A stretch of 45,451 nt of DNA, taken from assembly GCA_934446565.1 (NCBI GenBank), contig CAKSEO010000021.1, positions 1-45,451 on the forward strand, read 5' to 3'. Shown piece after piece: positions 1 through 7,555 of the stretch. The stretch comes from an uncultured Oscillospiraceae bacterium. GTDB taxonomy: Bacteria > Bacillota > Clostridia > Oscillospirales > Ruminococcaceae. Numbering within the stretch: position 1 is the first letter of the stretch; each line of letters begins with the position of its first letter. The notes beneath the pieces were generated by a model. That model saw nothing but the letters and a program-made list of their open reading frames with translations, made no database searches and was not told the DNA's origin. The position numbers and the translations under genes were made by a program.

Positions 1-17
1 CGTAGGACGCGATATCC

Positions 18-281
18 TCCAAAACAGTCCAGTGGACTGTTTTGGAATAAGTGTTTATCCATAAGGAAAGGCGCTCAATAAATCCGTGCCGTGTAAATCT
101 AAACGTCAGAAAATTGATAAAGACTGTGGGGGAAAACTCTTGTTTTCCCCCACACCCCTTTAGCGCCTTTGGGTCGTTTAGCTGCGCGCCAGCGCGCAGA
201 GTAACCGCGCTTACGCGCGGAGGTTTCGCCTACGGCGACGAGGGCTCTGCCCTCGACTCGCAAGGGGGGCGCGCCCCCCTT
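18..281. repeat. Hairpin-rich intergenic repeat cluster
   Basis: This 5' intergenic stretch has no convincing gene but holds a run of strong hairpins. A perfect 14-bp-arm palindrome lies at 18-46 around a single central G. A 12-bp-arm hairpin (GTGGGGGAAAAC ... GTTTTCCCCCAC) lies at 126-153. Shorter GC palindromes follow at about 182-198 (CTGCGCG..), 207-222 (CCGCGC..GCGCGG), 239-253 (GAGGGC..GCCCTC) and 262-281 (AAGGGGGGCG..CCCCCCTT). Short ORFs cross the area on both strands, but they are low-complexity by-products of the palindromes. The layout resembles multi-palindrome dispersed repeats of gut Clostridia; membership of a repeat family is an inference. Confidence 0.6.
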
Positions 282-376
282 GACTCCCGGTTGGGGGTTG
301 CAGTAAGACGAACACCACCCGCATAAATTATAGTTTATCAACCGACATAAATTTCCAAGAAAAAGCCGTTTCCGTC

Positions 377-405
377 TTGATTTTTTTCAATATATATGCT
401 AAAAT
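377..405 (+). promoter_or_regulatory. Promoter of the LacI-GGDEF gene
   Basis: A TTGATT -35 box (377-382) and a TAAAAT -10 box (400-405) are separated by 17 bases. They lie 40 bases before the start codon at 445, which has an AAAGGA ribosome binding site. Confidence 0.6.
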
Positions 406-444
406 AAAAGTGTCCAAATTGAATAGCAGAAAGGACGCGCTTAC

Positions 445-2358
445 ATGCTAAATAGGACCGGATTTATAGGACTGTGCTGTGCGGCAGCTAACAAAGAGCC
501 GTCCAAGCCAATAATAGACGCTCTGGCAGAAAAACTCAAGAAAAACGGCGGATTCAAGCTTCTGGTTTTTCATTGCTTTGAGAATATGTACCAGAATACC
601 CGCACGGATATCGGCGGCTCTTCAATATACAAGCTCATAAATTACGATATGCTGGACGCAATGATAATCATTCCCTTTTCACTGCACGATCAGTCTATTA
701 TCGACCAGACTGTGCAGGAATGCGCACGACACAAGGTCCCGCTTATCTCCATTGATACTCAGCTTCCCGGAGCTTTTACCGTGGGCTTCGGATACGGAGA
801 GGCTTTCGGAGCTATCGTTGAACATGTCCTTGACGTCCACAACGCAACCAGAATAAAAGTGCTTTCCGGACCTGATGATAACCCGTTTTCTAAGCAGCGC
901 GTAGACCGCTGCCGTGATATAATGCAGCAGCACGGTCTAACGCTGAAAGACAGCGACGTGATGTGCGGCGGATTCTGGGAGGGGCCTACATGCGAGGCTA
1001 TGGACGCGTTCTTCGCTTCCGGCGAACCGCTTCCGGACGCTTTTATCTGCTGCAACGATTCAATGGCGATGGCTGTATGCCTGAAACTCGGCGAGCATGG
1101 TTTCAAGGTCCCTGATGATGTTATCGTGACCGGATTTGACGGAATAAATCTGGAGCACTACCACAAACCAAGGCTCACCACAGCCACCCGTGATCACTCC
1201 CGGCTTGCGGACGCGATAATCGGCATTGTTGATGAAGTGGTATCTGAACCCGGTCGCGAGCCTTACAGTATAACGCTGGATTACGACCCGGTGTTCAGCG
1301 AAAGCTGCGGCTGCCACGCTGAAAACAGCATGGATTCCAACCGCATTCTCGCTGACCTTGTCAGAGATTACAGCTACGCTCTCACTTACGAAGAACATGT
1401 AAACCTTATCGAAAATGCAATTGCCGCTGACCCCGCACCTGAAAACGTCCGCAATGTGCTCAAGAAGTTCTGCTTCAGAAACTCCATGATATGCCTTACC
1501 GAAGATTTCTGCCGTTATTTTAACGGGCAGGATGACAAACTTCCGGAGTTCAGGGGATTCGGCGATATGTGGCTGTTTCTTTCGACCTATGATGGCAGGA
1601 ACGATGAGGGGATCACATTTCCCGCTTCACGGCTTGTCCCGCAGCTAGAAAATTCGTTCAGCGACAACAACACGCTTTTCGTTATCCCGCTGCATTTCCA
1701 GGACATGGTACAGGGATATTTTGTGACGCATTATGTCCTCGACGAGCATCACAATGAGCGTTTATATACGTTCTGCACCAGCCTCGACAGATGCCTTGAG
1801 ACCATGCGCTCACATGAGCATCTCCGCATACTTAACAGCAGGCTGGAGTTCATGTTCACACATGATCAGCTTACTAAAATATACAACAGGTATGGATTCT
1901 ACAACGGATTCAGAAGCAGCTGTGCAGATATCTCGGGGCCTCGGGAAGTATTCATCATTTCTGTTGACCTCAATGATATGAAATACATCAACGACAACTT
2001 CGGACACGCGGCGGGAGACGACGCGCTGTGTATCACTTCGCAGGCGCTGACCAGTGCGGCGGAATTCTGCGGCGGTGACGTTATCTGCTCACGGTTCGGC
2101 GGAGATGAATTCGTTGCGGCGAAAGTTTGCTCCGACAATGCAAAGGAGCAAGCGGATAAATTCCGCGACGGATTTGCGCAGTCGCTTGCAAAGCTCAATG
2201 CCGAAAGCGGAAAGCCATTCACAGTCAAGGTCAGCACGGGAGTTTACTCCGCTTCGCTTGACGGCGTGGATTCTATTGATGGGCTTATCGAGCTTGCGGA
2301 TCGTCTGATGTATTCCGACAAGGCAAGGCATAAACGCCATCCGAGAAATAACACATAA
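445..2358 (+). CDS. LacI-type sugar-sensor/GGDEF diguanylate cyclase
   Basis: A predicted cytoplasmic diguanylate cyclase controlled by a small-molecule sensor. Residues 1-285 form a LacI/GalR-like periplasmic-binding-protein domain: an ICCNDSMAMAVCLKL segment and VPDDVIVTGFDG are typical of LacI effector domains. The protein begins directly with this domain and has no DNA-binding HTH, signal peptide or membrane segment. A middle region of about 170 residues (about 290-460) is unassigned. The C-terminal 165 residues are a GGDEF domain with HDQLTKIYNRYGF at its entry and an intact RFGGDEF active site. The inhibitory RxxD I-site arginine appears replaced (CGGD before the active site), so product inhibition may be absent. 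The gene is monocistronic with its own promoter and ends in the palindrome of a structured repeat. Sugar binding and c-di-GMP synthesis are inferred from the domains. Confidence 0.85.
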   Translation: MLNRTGFIGLCCAAANKEPSKPIIDALAEKLKKNGGFKLLVFHCFENMYQNTRTDIGGSSIYKLINYDMLDAMIIIPFSLHDQSIIDQTVQECARHKVPLISIDTQLPGAFTVGFGYGEAFGAIVEHVLDVHNATRIKVLSGPDDNPFSKQRVDRCRDIMQQHGLTLKDSDVMCGGFWEGPTCEAMDAFFASGEPLPDAFICCNDSMAMAVCLKLGEHGFKVPDDVIVTGFDGINLEHYHKPRLTTATRDHSRLADAIIGIVDEVVSEPGREPYSITLDYDPVFSESCGCHAENSMDSNRILADLVRDYSYALTYEEHVNLIENAIAADPAPENVRNVLKKFCFRNSMICLTEDFCRYFNGQDDKLPEFRGFGDMWLFLSTYDGRNDEGITFPASRLVPQLENSFSDNNTLFVIPLHFQDMVQGYFVTHYVLDEHHNERLYTFCTSLDRCLETMRSHEHLRILNSRLEFMFTHDQLTKIYNRYGFYNGFRSSCADISGPREVFIISVDLNDMKYINDNFGHAAGDDALCITSQALTSAAEFCGGDVICSRFGGDEFVAAKVCSDNAKEQADKFRDGFAQSLAKLNAESGKPFTVKVSTGVYSASLDGVDSIDGLIELADRLMYSDKARHKRHPRNNT

Positions 2359-2361
2359 AAA

Positions 2362-2605
2362 TATCCCCCGGTCACTTGACCGGGGGATACAGCTTGTCGA
2401 AAAAATCGAATTTGCCCGCGAAGCGGGCTTTTGAAATCCGTTTTTTGCTCCGGGTTTCCCGGGGCAAAAAACACTTCTATCCCAGCAAGTGTGCGGGTTG
2501 GCGGCAAAGCCGCCAAGACGTGCGCGCGGCTGGGATGTTCGGCGGAAAAGTCCCAACGGGACTTTTTCGACGGTCTCTATCCCCCGGTCACTTGACCGGG
2601 GGATA
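2362..2605. mobile_element. Structured intergenic element, copy 1, with duplicated flanking palindrome
   Basis: A 188-bp core (2390-2577) lies between two identical 28-bp copies of a terminator-like palindrome (2362-2389 and 2578-2605; arms TATCCCCCGGTCA/TGACCGGGGGATA). The core carries 9-bp terminal inverted repeats, GTCGAAAAA at 2396-2404 and TTTTTCGAC at 2563-2571. Internal hairpins include GCCCGC/GCGGGC and GTCCC-AAC-GGGAC, plus an outer ATCCCAGC/GCTGGGAT pairing. The first ~93 bases are identical to copy 2 near 17.4 kb, while the later stems differ by compensating changes. It separates the GGDEF gene from the oppositely oriented fprA. The two palindromes look like a duplicated target site, which would make this a MITE-like element; that is an inference. 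Confidence 0.75.
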
Positions 2606-2639
2606 TTTATCTGTTGAAAAAACTATAATTTACCCGCTA

Positions 2640-3791
2640 TCAGCCCTTGAGCTCCTCCGCAAGCGCCTCAAGCTGCGACTCGTTCGCCGCATTCACAGCA
2701 GACCGCACAGTAACAGTCGTCTCCGTGAAAGTGATATTCTTGCTCTTTTCAAACATCCCTTTCATGACCTTAGCAGCCATCGGAGCCCAGGAACCATTCT
2801 CGATAATTCCAATGGTGCGATTCTGATAATTGCGCTCGGTAAGATGGTTTATGAACTCCTTCATAGCCGGGAACACGTCCGCATTGTATGTCGGAGCCGC
2901 AAGCACCAGCTTTCCGTAACGGAACGCGTCCTCAACGCACTCTGCCCAATCGTCCCTTGCAAGGTCGCTGACAGTAACGCGCACGCCCTTATCCGCAAGT
3001 TTTGCAGCAAGCATATCAGCGGCTTTCTTCGTGTTGCCGTAAACGCTTGCATACGCTATGAGAACGCCCTCGCTCTCAACGCCGTAGCTCGACCAGATGT
3101 TGTACTTCTCGATATAATGACCCAGATCATCTTTCAGCACCGGGCCGTGGAGCGGGCATATCATCGCAATATCAAGCGCGGAAGCCTTCTTCAGAACCGC
3201 CTGCACCTGCGCGCCGTACTTCCCGACGATTCCGAAATAGTAGCGGCGTGCCTCGCAGTCCCAGTCCGCTTCAACGTCCAGCGCACCGAACTTGCCGAAG
3301 CCGTCCGCTGAAAACAGCGCCTTATCCGCACTGTCGTAGGTCATGATGACCTCCGGCCAGTGAACCATAGGAGCGCCGACGAAATTCAGCGTGTGCTTTC
3401 CAAGCTCCAGCACGTCCTTTTCAGCAACAACTACCTGCCTGTCGGCGTAGTCCGTGCCGAAGAACTGCTTCATCATCACGAAAGCCTGCTTTGAAGCTAC
3501 GATTTTAGCCGCCGGGTACTTCTCCGCGAAAACCGCAATATTCGCGGAATGGTCGGGCTCCATATGCTGAACAACGAGGTAGTCGGGAGTTCTGCCGGAA
3601 AGCTCCTTTTCGAGATTTGCGAGCCATTCACCGCCGAATCTGCCGTCTACCGTATCCATAACGGCGATTTTTTCGTCAAGGATGACATAGGAATTGTACG
3701 ACATTCCGTCCGGGACAGTATACTGACCCTCGAACAGGTCAACGTCGTGGTCGTTAACGCCAATGTAACGGATATCTTCTGTAACAGTCAT
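2640..3791 (-). CDS. fprA: FprA-family A-type flavodiiron protein
   Basis: A flavodiiron protein that reduces O2 (to water) and/or NO with electrons from rubredoxin or NADH-linked partners; it protects anaerobes in the cytoplasm. The N-terminal ~250 residues are a metallo-beta-lactamase-like diiron domain with the HMEPDHSAN motif (HxExDH), a ligand in the APMVHWPE segment and a CPLHGP ligand. The C-terminal ~140 residues are flavodoxin-like (YASVYGNTKKAADML, then APTYNADVFPAM). The length of 383 residues fits the minimal class A type without a C-terminal rubredoxin. The start at 3791 has an AGGAGG ribosome binding site. It is monocistronic, with a consensus promoter upstream and the repeat element downstream. 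Confidence 0.93.
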   Translation of the reverse strand: MTVTEDIRYIGVNDHDVDLFEGQYTVPDGMSYNSYVILDEKIAVMDTVDGRFGGEWLANLEKELSGRTPDYLVVQHMEPDHSANIAVFAEKYPAAKIVASKQAFVMMKQFFGTDYADRQVVVAEKDVLELGKHTLNFVGAPMVHWPEVIMTYDSADKALFSADGFGKFGALDVEADWDCEARRYYFGIVGKYGAQVQAVLKKASALDIAMICPLHGPVLKDDLGHYIEKYNIWSSYGVESEGVLIAYASVYGNTKKAADMLAAKLADKGVRVTVSDLARDDWAECVEDAFRYGKLVLAAPTYNADVFPAMKEFINHLTERNYQNRTIGIIENGSWAPMAAKVMKGMFEKSKNITFTETTVTVRSAVNAANESQLEALAEELKG

Positions 3792-3837
3792 TTTTCTTCC
3801 TCCTGAAAATAATAACTATTTTTGATTTGCTGTATAT

Positions 3838-3866
3838 ATTATACAACCCGGAGCGTGATTTGTCAA
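3838..3866 (-). promoter_or_regulatory. fprA promoter
   Basis: On the minus strand, TTGACA (3861-3866) and TATAAT (3838-3843) are separated by exactly 17 bases. This is a near-perfect housekeeping promoter 46 bases upstream of the start codon. Confidence 0.8.
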
Positions 3867-3899
3867 CCCCGCGCAACATTTTTGCGAAATAATTTCACA

Positions 3900-4571
3900 T
3901 TATTTGAGCGTTCTGAGGTATTGCTTGTGTTCATCGGATACGCGGTAGCTTTCGATGGCTTTCTGTATCGTTTTGCGGTGTACCCACTCGTCGAGACGTC
4001 GCTGCTCTATATACGGCAGGATTGCTTCATACTGCTTGGCGAGAGCCGTCGCAAAGTACCATGCTATCATCATGTTGACGTAGTACTCCGTACTTCGCAG
4101 AGCCGCTACCAGCTCCGGATATTCCGGACTGAATTTTTCGTCGAGAAAGAACTCCATCAGACAGCCCACGCCGAAGCGAATCGTGTAGGTGTGTTCCGAA
4201 TCAATCCACTTCCCGATGTGCGGGAGCAGCTCCTCCGGCGACTTTTTAAAGCATTTCAGCGACAACTGGTCACAGGTCGCCCAGTTGTCAACGTATGGGA
4301 GGAACTCCTCGACCTGGCGCAGGCATTCCGATTTGTCCCTGATTGCAGAGATTATGAACGCGTGCAGCTGATTCTCGTCATAATACTGATGCGGAAGCTC
4401 CGCCAGGAAAGCCTCGTCAGCGCCGACCTCCTTTGCGAGCTTCCGCAGCTCCGGCGTGCGCACGCCTATTACTGTCTCCGGGGAGATATTTGGAATCAGC
4501 CCGCTGTGGAAATCGCGGTATTTCAGGTCTTGCAGGGCGAAAAGCCTGCTTCTTATTTCGTCTGTATCCAT
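3900..4571 (-). CDS. AlkD-like DNA alkylation repair protein
   Basis: A member of the AlkC/AlkD HEAT-like-repeat DNA glycosylase family, which removes N7/N3-alkylated purines such as 7-methylguanine without base flipping. It is all-helical, with repeated motifs such as GVRTPELRKLAKEV, WATCDQLSLKCFK and TIRFGVGCLMEFFLDEKF. YYVNMMIAWYFATALAK followed by WVHRKTIQKAIES near the C-terminus is characteristic. At 223 residues it matches the family. I chose the ATG at 4571 over an in-frame TTG two codons upstream because AAAGG lies six bases before it. It stands alone between the promoter of fprA and a divergent lipoprotein gene. The function comes from the family. Confidence 0.85.
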   Translation of the reverse strand: MDTDEIRSRLFALQDLKYRDFHSGLIPNISPETVIGVRTPELRKLAKEVGADEAFLAELPHQYYDENQLHAFIISAIRDKSECLRQVEEFLPYVDNWATCDQLSLKCFKKSPEELLPHIGKWIDSEHTYTIRFGVGCLMEFFLDEKFSPEYPELVAALRSTEYYVNMMIAWYFATALAKQYEAILPYIEQRRLDEWVHRKTIQKAIESYRVSDEHKQYLRTLK

Positions 4572-4630
4572 TTGCAACCTTTCTGGTATTTGACCGGTAT
4601 TACTTATAAAAAGACAAGGGAGGTTTTCCT

Positions 4631-5623
4631 ATGAAAAAATACATCGCACCTCTGACGCTTGCCGGAATTATTCTCGCCACCGGCTGTACGTCCGCTGATA
4701 CATCGTCAACAGCCATTGCTCTTGACCCCGCCGAGACTGAAATCGCGGCGCTGGAGCCTGACATAGCATTCCTGACCCGGGAAGCGCCGACCGAACCGGA
4801 GACCCCTCCGCAAACTCTTGTGACCTACAGCGGGAATGGGCTGGCTTCCGCCGCAGTGATGACCCTCGGCTCCTACGAGTGGAGCTATCAGGACAATTGT
4901 ACCGAAGCAAGCAGTGCGGGGCCGCTGAGCGCCTACGCCGACGGGCTGATAACCGCAGTGGTGGACCTTGATTTGGTGTCGGAGAACGAGCCGAAAATAC
5001 AGCTCGGGAACGCCGAGATAACCGGAGTGCAGTTCTACCCGCTGGACGGATCCGAAAGCTACGTGCTGGACTACACCCCGGACGGCTCGATAAGCTTCCC
5101 GAGTGAAGCGTACAGCGGAGTAGCGGCGGTGTCGCTGAGCTTCGACCAGGGAACGGCGCAGTATTATTTTGCCGTCACCCGCAGCCAGACCGACCCGTCC
5201 CAGCCGCCGGAGCTTTACCTCTACTTCAACGATGCAGACATCGGTCTGCGCCTGACGAAATGCGGCTACACCTGGACGGTCGAGGAAAACGGCGAAGCGC
5301 AGACTGTTTCCGTTGACTGCGCCACCCCATGGCAGATTGCACAGGAAAATAAGCTCTGCGCCACCTCCGCCGAGCCGGGAACTCTCCTGAAAATCGGACT
5401 GCCGGAAAACGCGCGGATAATTTCGGCGGTCAGATATCTTTCCGAGGACGAGACCGAGCCGCTGGAGTACTCCGGAAATGCGATAACCTCTCCGGAAAGC
5501 GGAGTTTGCTGCATAACGGTGGAAATGCCGCAGGGTACCTGCGATTACGCATTCAATTTAGTGAACGGCGATACGCTGAGCGTACCGGCTCAGCCCGCCC
5601 AAAACGCAGAAACAGCAGAGTAA
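4631..5623 (+). CDS. Secreted lipoprotein of unknown function
   Basis: I do not recognise this family. The N-terminus MKKYIAPLTLAGIILATGCTS is a lipoprotein signal with a clear LATGC lipobox, so the mature protein should be anchored by Cys19 on the outer face of the membrane. A low-complexity Ala/Glu/Pro/Thr linker follows (about residues 23-60). The remainder shows two similar beta-rich blocks: SYEWSYQDNCTEASSAG at about residue 81 and CGYTWTVEENGEAQTVSVDC at about residue 210. Both have the [GY]-x-W-x-x-x-(E/D)NG/N pattern, suggesting a duplicated Ig-like domain. The ribosome binding site GGGAGG precedes the ATG. The gene is divergent from alkD-like, and a MITE follows its 3' end. Confidence 0.75.
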   Translation: MKKYIAPLTLAGIILATGCTSADTSSTAIALDPAETEIAALEPDIAFLTREAPTEPETPPQTLVTYSGNGLASAAVMTLGSYEWSYQDNCTEASSAGPLSAYADGLITAVVDLDLVSENEPKIQLGNAEITGVQFYPLDGSESYVLDYTPDGSISFPSEAYSGVAAVSLSFDQGTAQYYFAVTRSQTDPSQPPELYLYFNDADIGLRLTKCGYTWTVEENGEAQTVSVDCATPWQIAQENKLCATSAEPGTLLKIGLPENARIISAVRYLSEDETEPLEYSGNAITSPESGVCCITVEMPQGTCDYAFNLVNGDTLSVPAQPAQNAETAE

Positions 5624-5676
5624 ATCACTCACACGAAAACATGACCGGGCATATTATAAGGCAGGGTATGTTTCTA

Positions 5677-5871
5677 AGGCAATACCACATAATTATTGTC
5701 GTGCGATTGCGAAGTCAGATTTTTCGTCAGGTTGTACAATGAGGACGACGCAAGGCTGTTGCCTTGCTAGGACGAATTGTGCAAGATGACGGAAAAGATG
5801 CAAGCAAGCGTCGCGTAAGCCGTAGGCGTCGCTTGGCAAAGGCGTTAGCCGTTAATTGTGCGGTGTTGCCT
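5677..5871. mobile_element. MITE with 19-bp terminal inverted repeats
   Basis: The left end AGGCAATACCACATAATTA and the right end (read in reverse complement) AGGCAACACCGCACAATTA match at 16 of 19 positions. Inside, a second long imperfect inverted repeat (about 5720-5757 against 5764-5800, arms ending CGCAAGGC / GCCTTGC) would fold most of the element into one hairpin. There is no transposase gene and the length is about 195 bp, so this is a non-autonomous element. No clear target-site duplication was seen. Confidence 0.75.
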
Positions 5872-5980
5872 CATAACCCACAGCCGCGCCAATGGTGGCG
5901 TGCTGTCCCTGCCAGCGCAGCAGCCCGGCGCGCCCATGAGCAGCCGGAGGCATTAAGCGGCTGGTTAAGATATACCCTTT

Positions 5981-6008
5981 CAGCGCCGATGTGAAAGCAC
6001 CGGCGCTG
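5981..6008 (-). terminator. Hairpin downstream of the FliB-like gene
   Basis: CAGCGCCG (5981-5988) pairs with CGGCGCTG (6001-6008) just beyond the stop codon at 6024. There is no strong T-tract on the minus strand, so it is only a probable transcription end. Confidence 0.4.
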
Positions 6009-6023
6009 AACTTTTATGTCCCG

Positions 6024-7043
6024 TCAGTCGTATTCCGCGATAAACTGCTCGGTGTTCTCCTCGGAGTATTCCACCTGCTTTGAGTACAGTTTCAGGTCGA
6101 GTATTCTGTCCCACTCGGACAGCGCGCGGGAATCCAGCCAGCGCATGCAGTCCATCAGCATTACAGCCACCGCCGAACAGCACGCGACCATCGCCCGGGC
6201 GTAAACCGCGCCGTCGGACAGGCAGTCTGTGAAGTGTCGGTAGAGGAAGTACGCCGCGATATGCTCATAGCGCCACTCCTCCCCGGTTCTGTTCAGAAAC
6301 TCCGTCAGAGCCGCGATAAGCTCCTCCTGACGCTGTATCAGACGTTCCAGCATGCCTGTCCATTCCTCGTTTATGCTCTCCATTCCGGAAAGCGTGTCCA
6401 GGAGCCGCGAGACCTCCTCCGGCGTGAAGATATCCGGGTATTCCTGCGGAACTTCGGGGAGAGGCTGCTCGAGCTCTATCGCTTCCTGGAGCTGCCACGC
6501 GTATTCCGCACAGCGGCTGAGCCGCTCCGTCACCGGGACTTCCCTGTCCTGGAGCGCCGCAAAGAGCTTCTCGCGCGCCTTACGGAGCAGTGCGGTGTAC
6601 TCGTCGTCCTCCGCAAGCGCGGATTCATCCTCCGCGTCAAGCGTGAACCTGAGCGGCTCCGGGGAGCTGAACATCAGCCGACAGACTTCCTCGCAGCATA
6701 AGCCCAGCCCGGCTTCCCGCACCGCGCCGAACTCATTGAAGAACCTCGGGTGCAGCGCGCAGATATCACAGAGGATACCGTCGCCGCAGTGGAGTATCAG
6801 CTCGCACAGTCCGTCCTCACGCAACAGCGCGCAGCGGTCGCCGGATGTCAGCGCAAAGGTGGGCTGCTCAGACTCTCCCCCGCCGTGTATCGCGGAGCGG
6901 AGCCGCTCGCCGAACTCCCCGGGGACTTTCGCGAAGCGCTCCATCGCGGGTTTGTCGATGTCTATCTCCCAGCCTATGCAGCAGTTGTCGGTGCACTTGT
7001 CGCCTATGCATAGGAACTTATCGTAGAACCACGGTCTCATCAT
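6024..7043 (-). CDS. FliB-like flagellin lysine-N-methylase family protein
   Basis: This resembles FliB, the Fe-S-containing enzyme that methylates surface lysines of flagellin. The signature cysteines are visible: CIGDKCTDNCCIGWEIDID at the N-terminus, then CALLREDGLCELI, CDICALHPRFF and GLCCEEVC. These form the expected cluster-binding set. No flagellar gene is present in the window, so its substrate may be something else; many non-motile gut Clostridia carry such homologues. The start overlaps the stop of the upstream GNAT gene (ATGA), indicating translational coupling. The family assignment is from the motif pattern; the methyltransferase activity is inferred. Confidence 0.75.
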   Translation of the reverse strand: MMRPWFYDKFLCIGDKCTDNCCIGWEIDIDKPAMERFAKVPGEFGERLRSAIHGGGESEQPTFALTSGDRCALLREDGLCELILHCGDGILCDICALHPRFFNEFGAVREAGLGLCCEEVCRLMFSSPEPLRFTLDAEDESALAEDDEYTALLRKAREKLFAALQDREVPVTERLSRCAEYAWQLQEAIELEQPLPEVPQEYPDIFTPEEVSRLLDTLSGMESINEEWTGMLERLIQRQEELIAALTEFLNRTGEEWRYEHIAAYFLYRHFTDCLSDGAVYARAMVACCSAVAVMLMDCMRWLDSRALSEWDRILDLKLYSKQVEYSEENTEQFIAEYD

Positions 7044-7528
7044 AGCTTTGTTACATCAAAGTAGTGCGGGATTATATCCGCGTATGTTCCGTCCTTTTTA
7101 CGGAAACCGCCGGGGATAACTCCGAGCTGAACAAATCCCAGACACTTGTACAACGCCAGAGCGGACAGATTATCAGCCACAACAGCGTTGAACTGAAGCA
7201 CGCGGAATCCAAGCTCCTTACATCTGTGCAGGCAATCCGTAACTAACTGCCGCCCTACCTGCCTGCCGCGCATGTCGGAACGCACCGCGTAGCTTGCGTT
7301 AGCAATGTGTCCGCATCTTCCGACATTGTTCGGGTGGAGGATGTACAGCCCGACTATCTCGCCGTTTTCCTCGGCTGCGGCGGTGAAGCTCTGCGCGGAG
7401 AAGAACTCCTCAGCGGTCTGCTCGTTCAGGAACTCCTCCTGCGGGAACGCCTGCCCCGCTTCAACTACCTCATTCCATATGCTCAAAAGAGCAGGAACGT
7501 CTTTTTTCTCAAACTTTCTGATGTTCAT
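7040..7528 (-). CDS. GNAT-family N-acetyltransferase
   Basis: A 162-residue GCN5-related acetyltransferase. The start MNIRKFEKKDVPALLSIWNEVV is the usual beta1-alpha1 segment. The acetyl-CoA binding loop (about residues 90-100) reads VRSDMRGRQVGRQLV (R-x-x-G-x-G/A type), and ALALYKCLGFVQLGV is the usual alpha4-beta7 segment. The acyl acceptor cannot be told from sequence. It is the first gene of a two-gene unit with the FliB-like gene, overlapping it by four bases, which hints that both modify the same kind of target. Confidence 0.85.
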   Translation of the reverse strand: MNIRKFEKKDVPALLSIWNEVVEAGQAFPQEEFLNEQTAEEFFSAQSFTAAAEENGEIVGLYILHPNNVGRCGHIANASYAVRSDMRGRQVGRQLVTDCLHRCKELGFRVLQFNAVVADNLSALALYKCLGFVQLGVIPGGFRKKDGTYADIIPHYFDVTKL

Positions 7529-7555
7529 TGTTTTGCCTTTCTGACATTATATTAT

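Noticed and set aside
2376..3311. 311-codon plus-strand frame starting in the structured repeat and running into fprA
   Set aside because: It has no homology-like content and overlaps the antisense of fprA.
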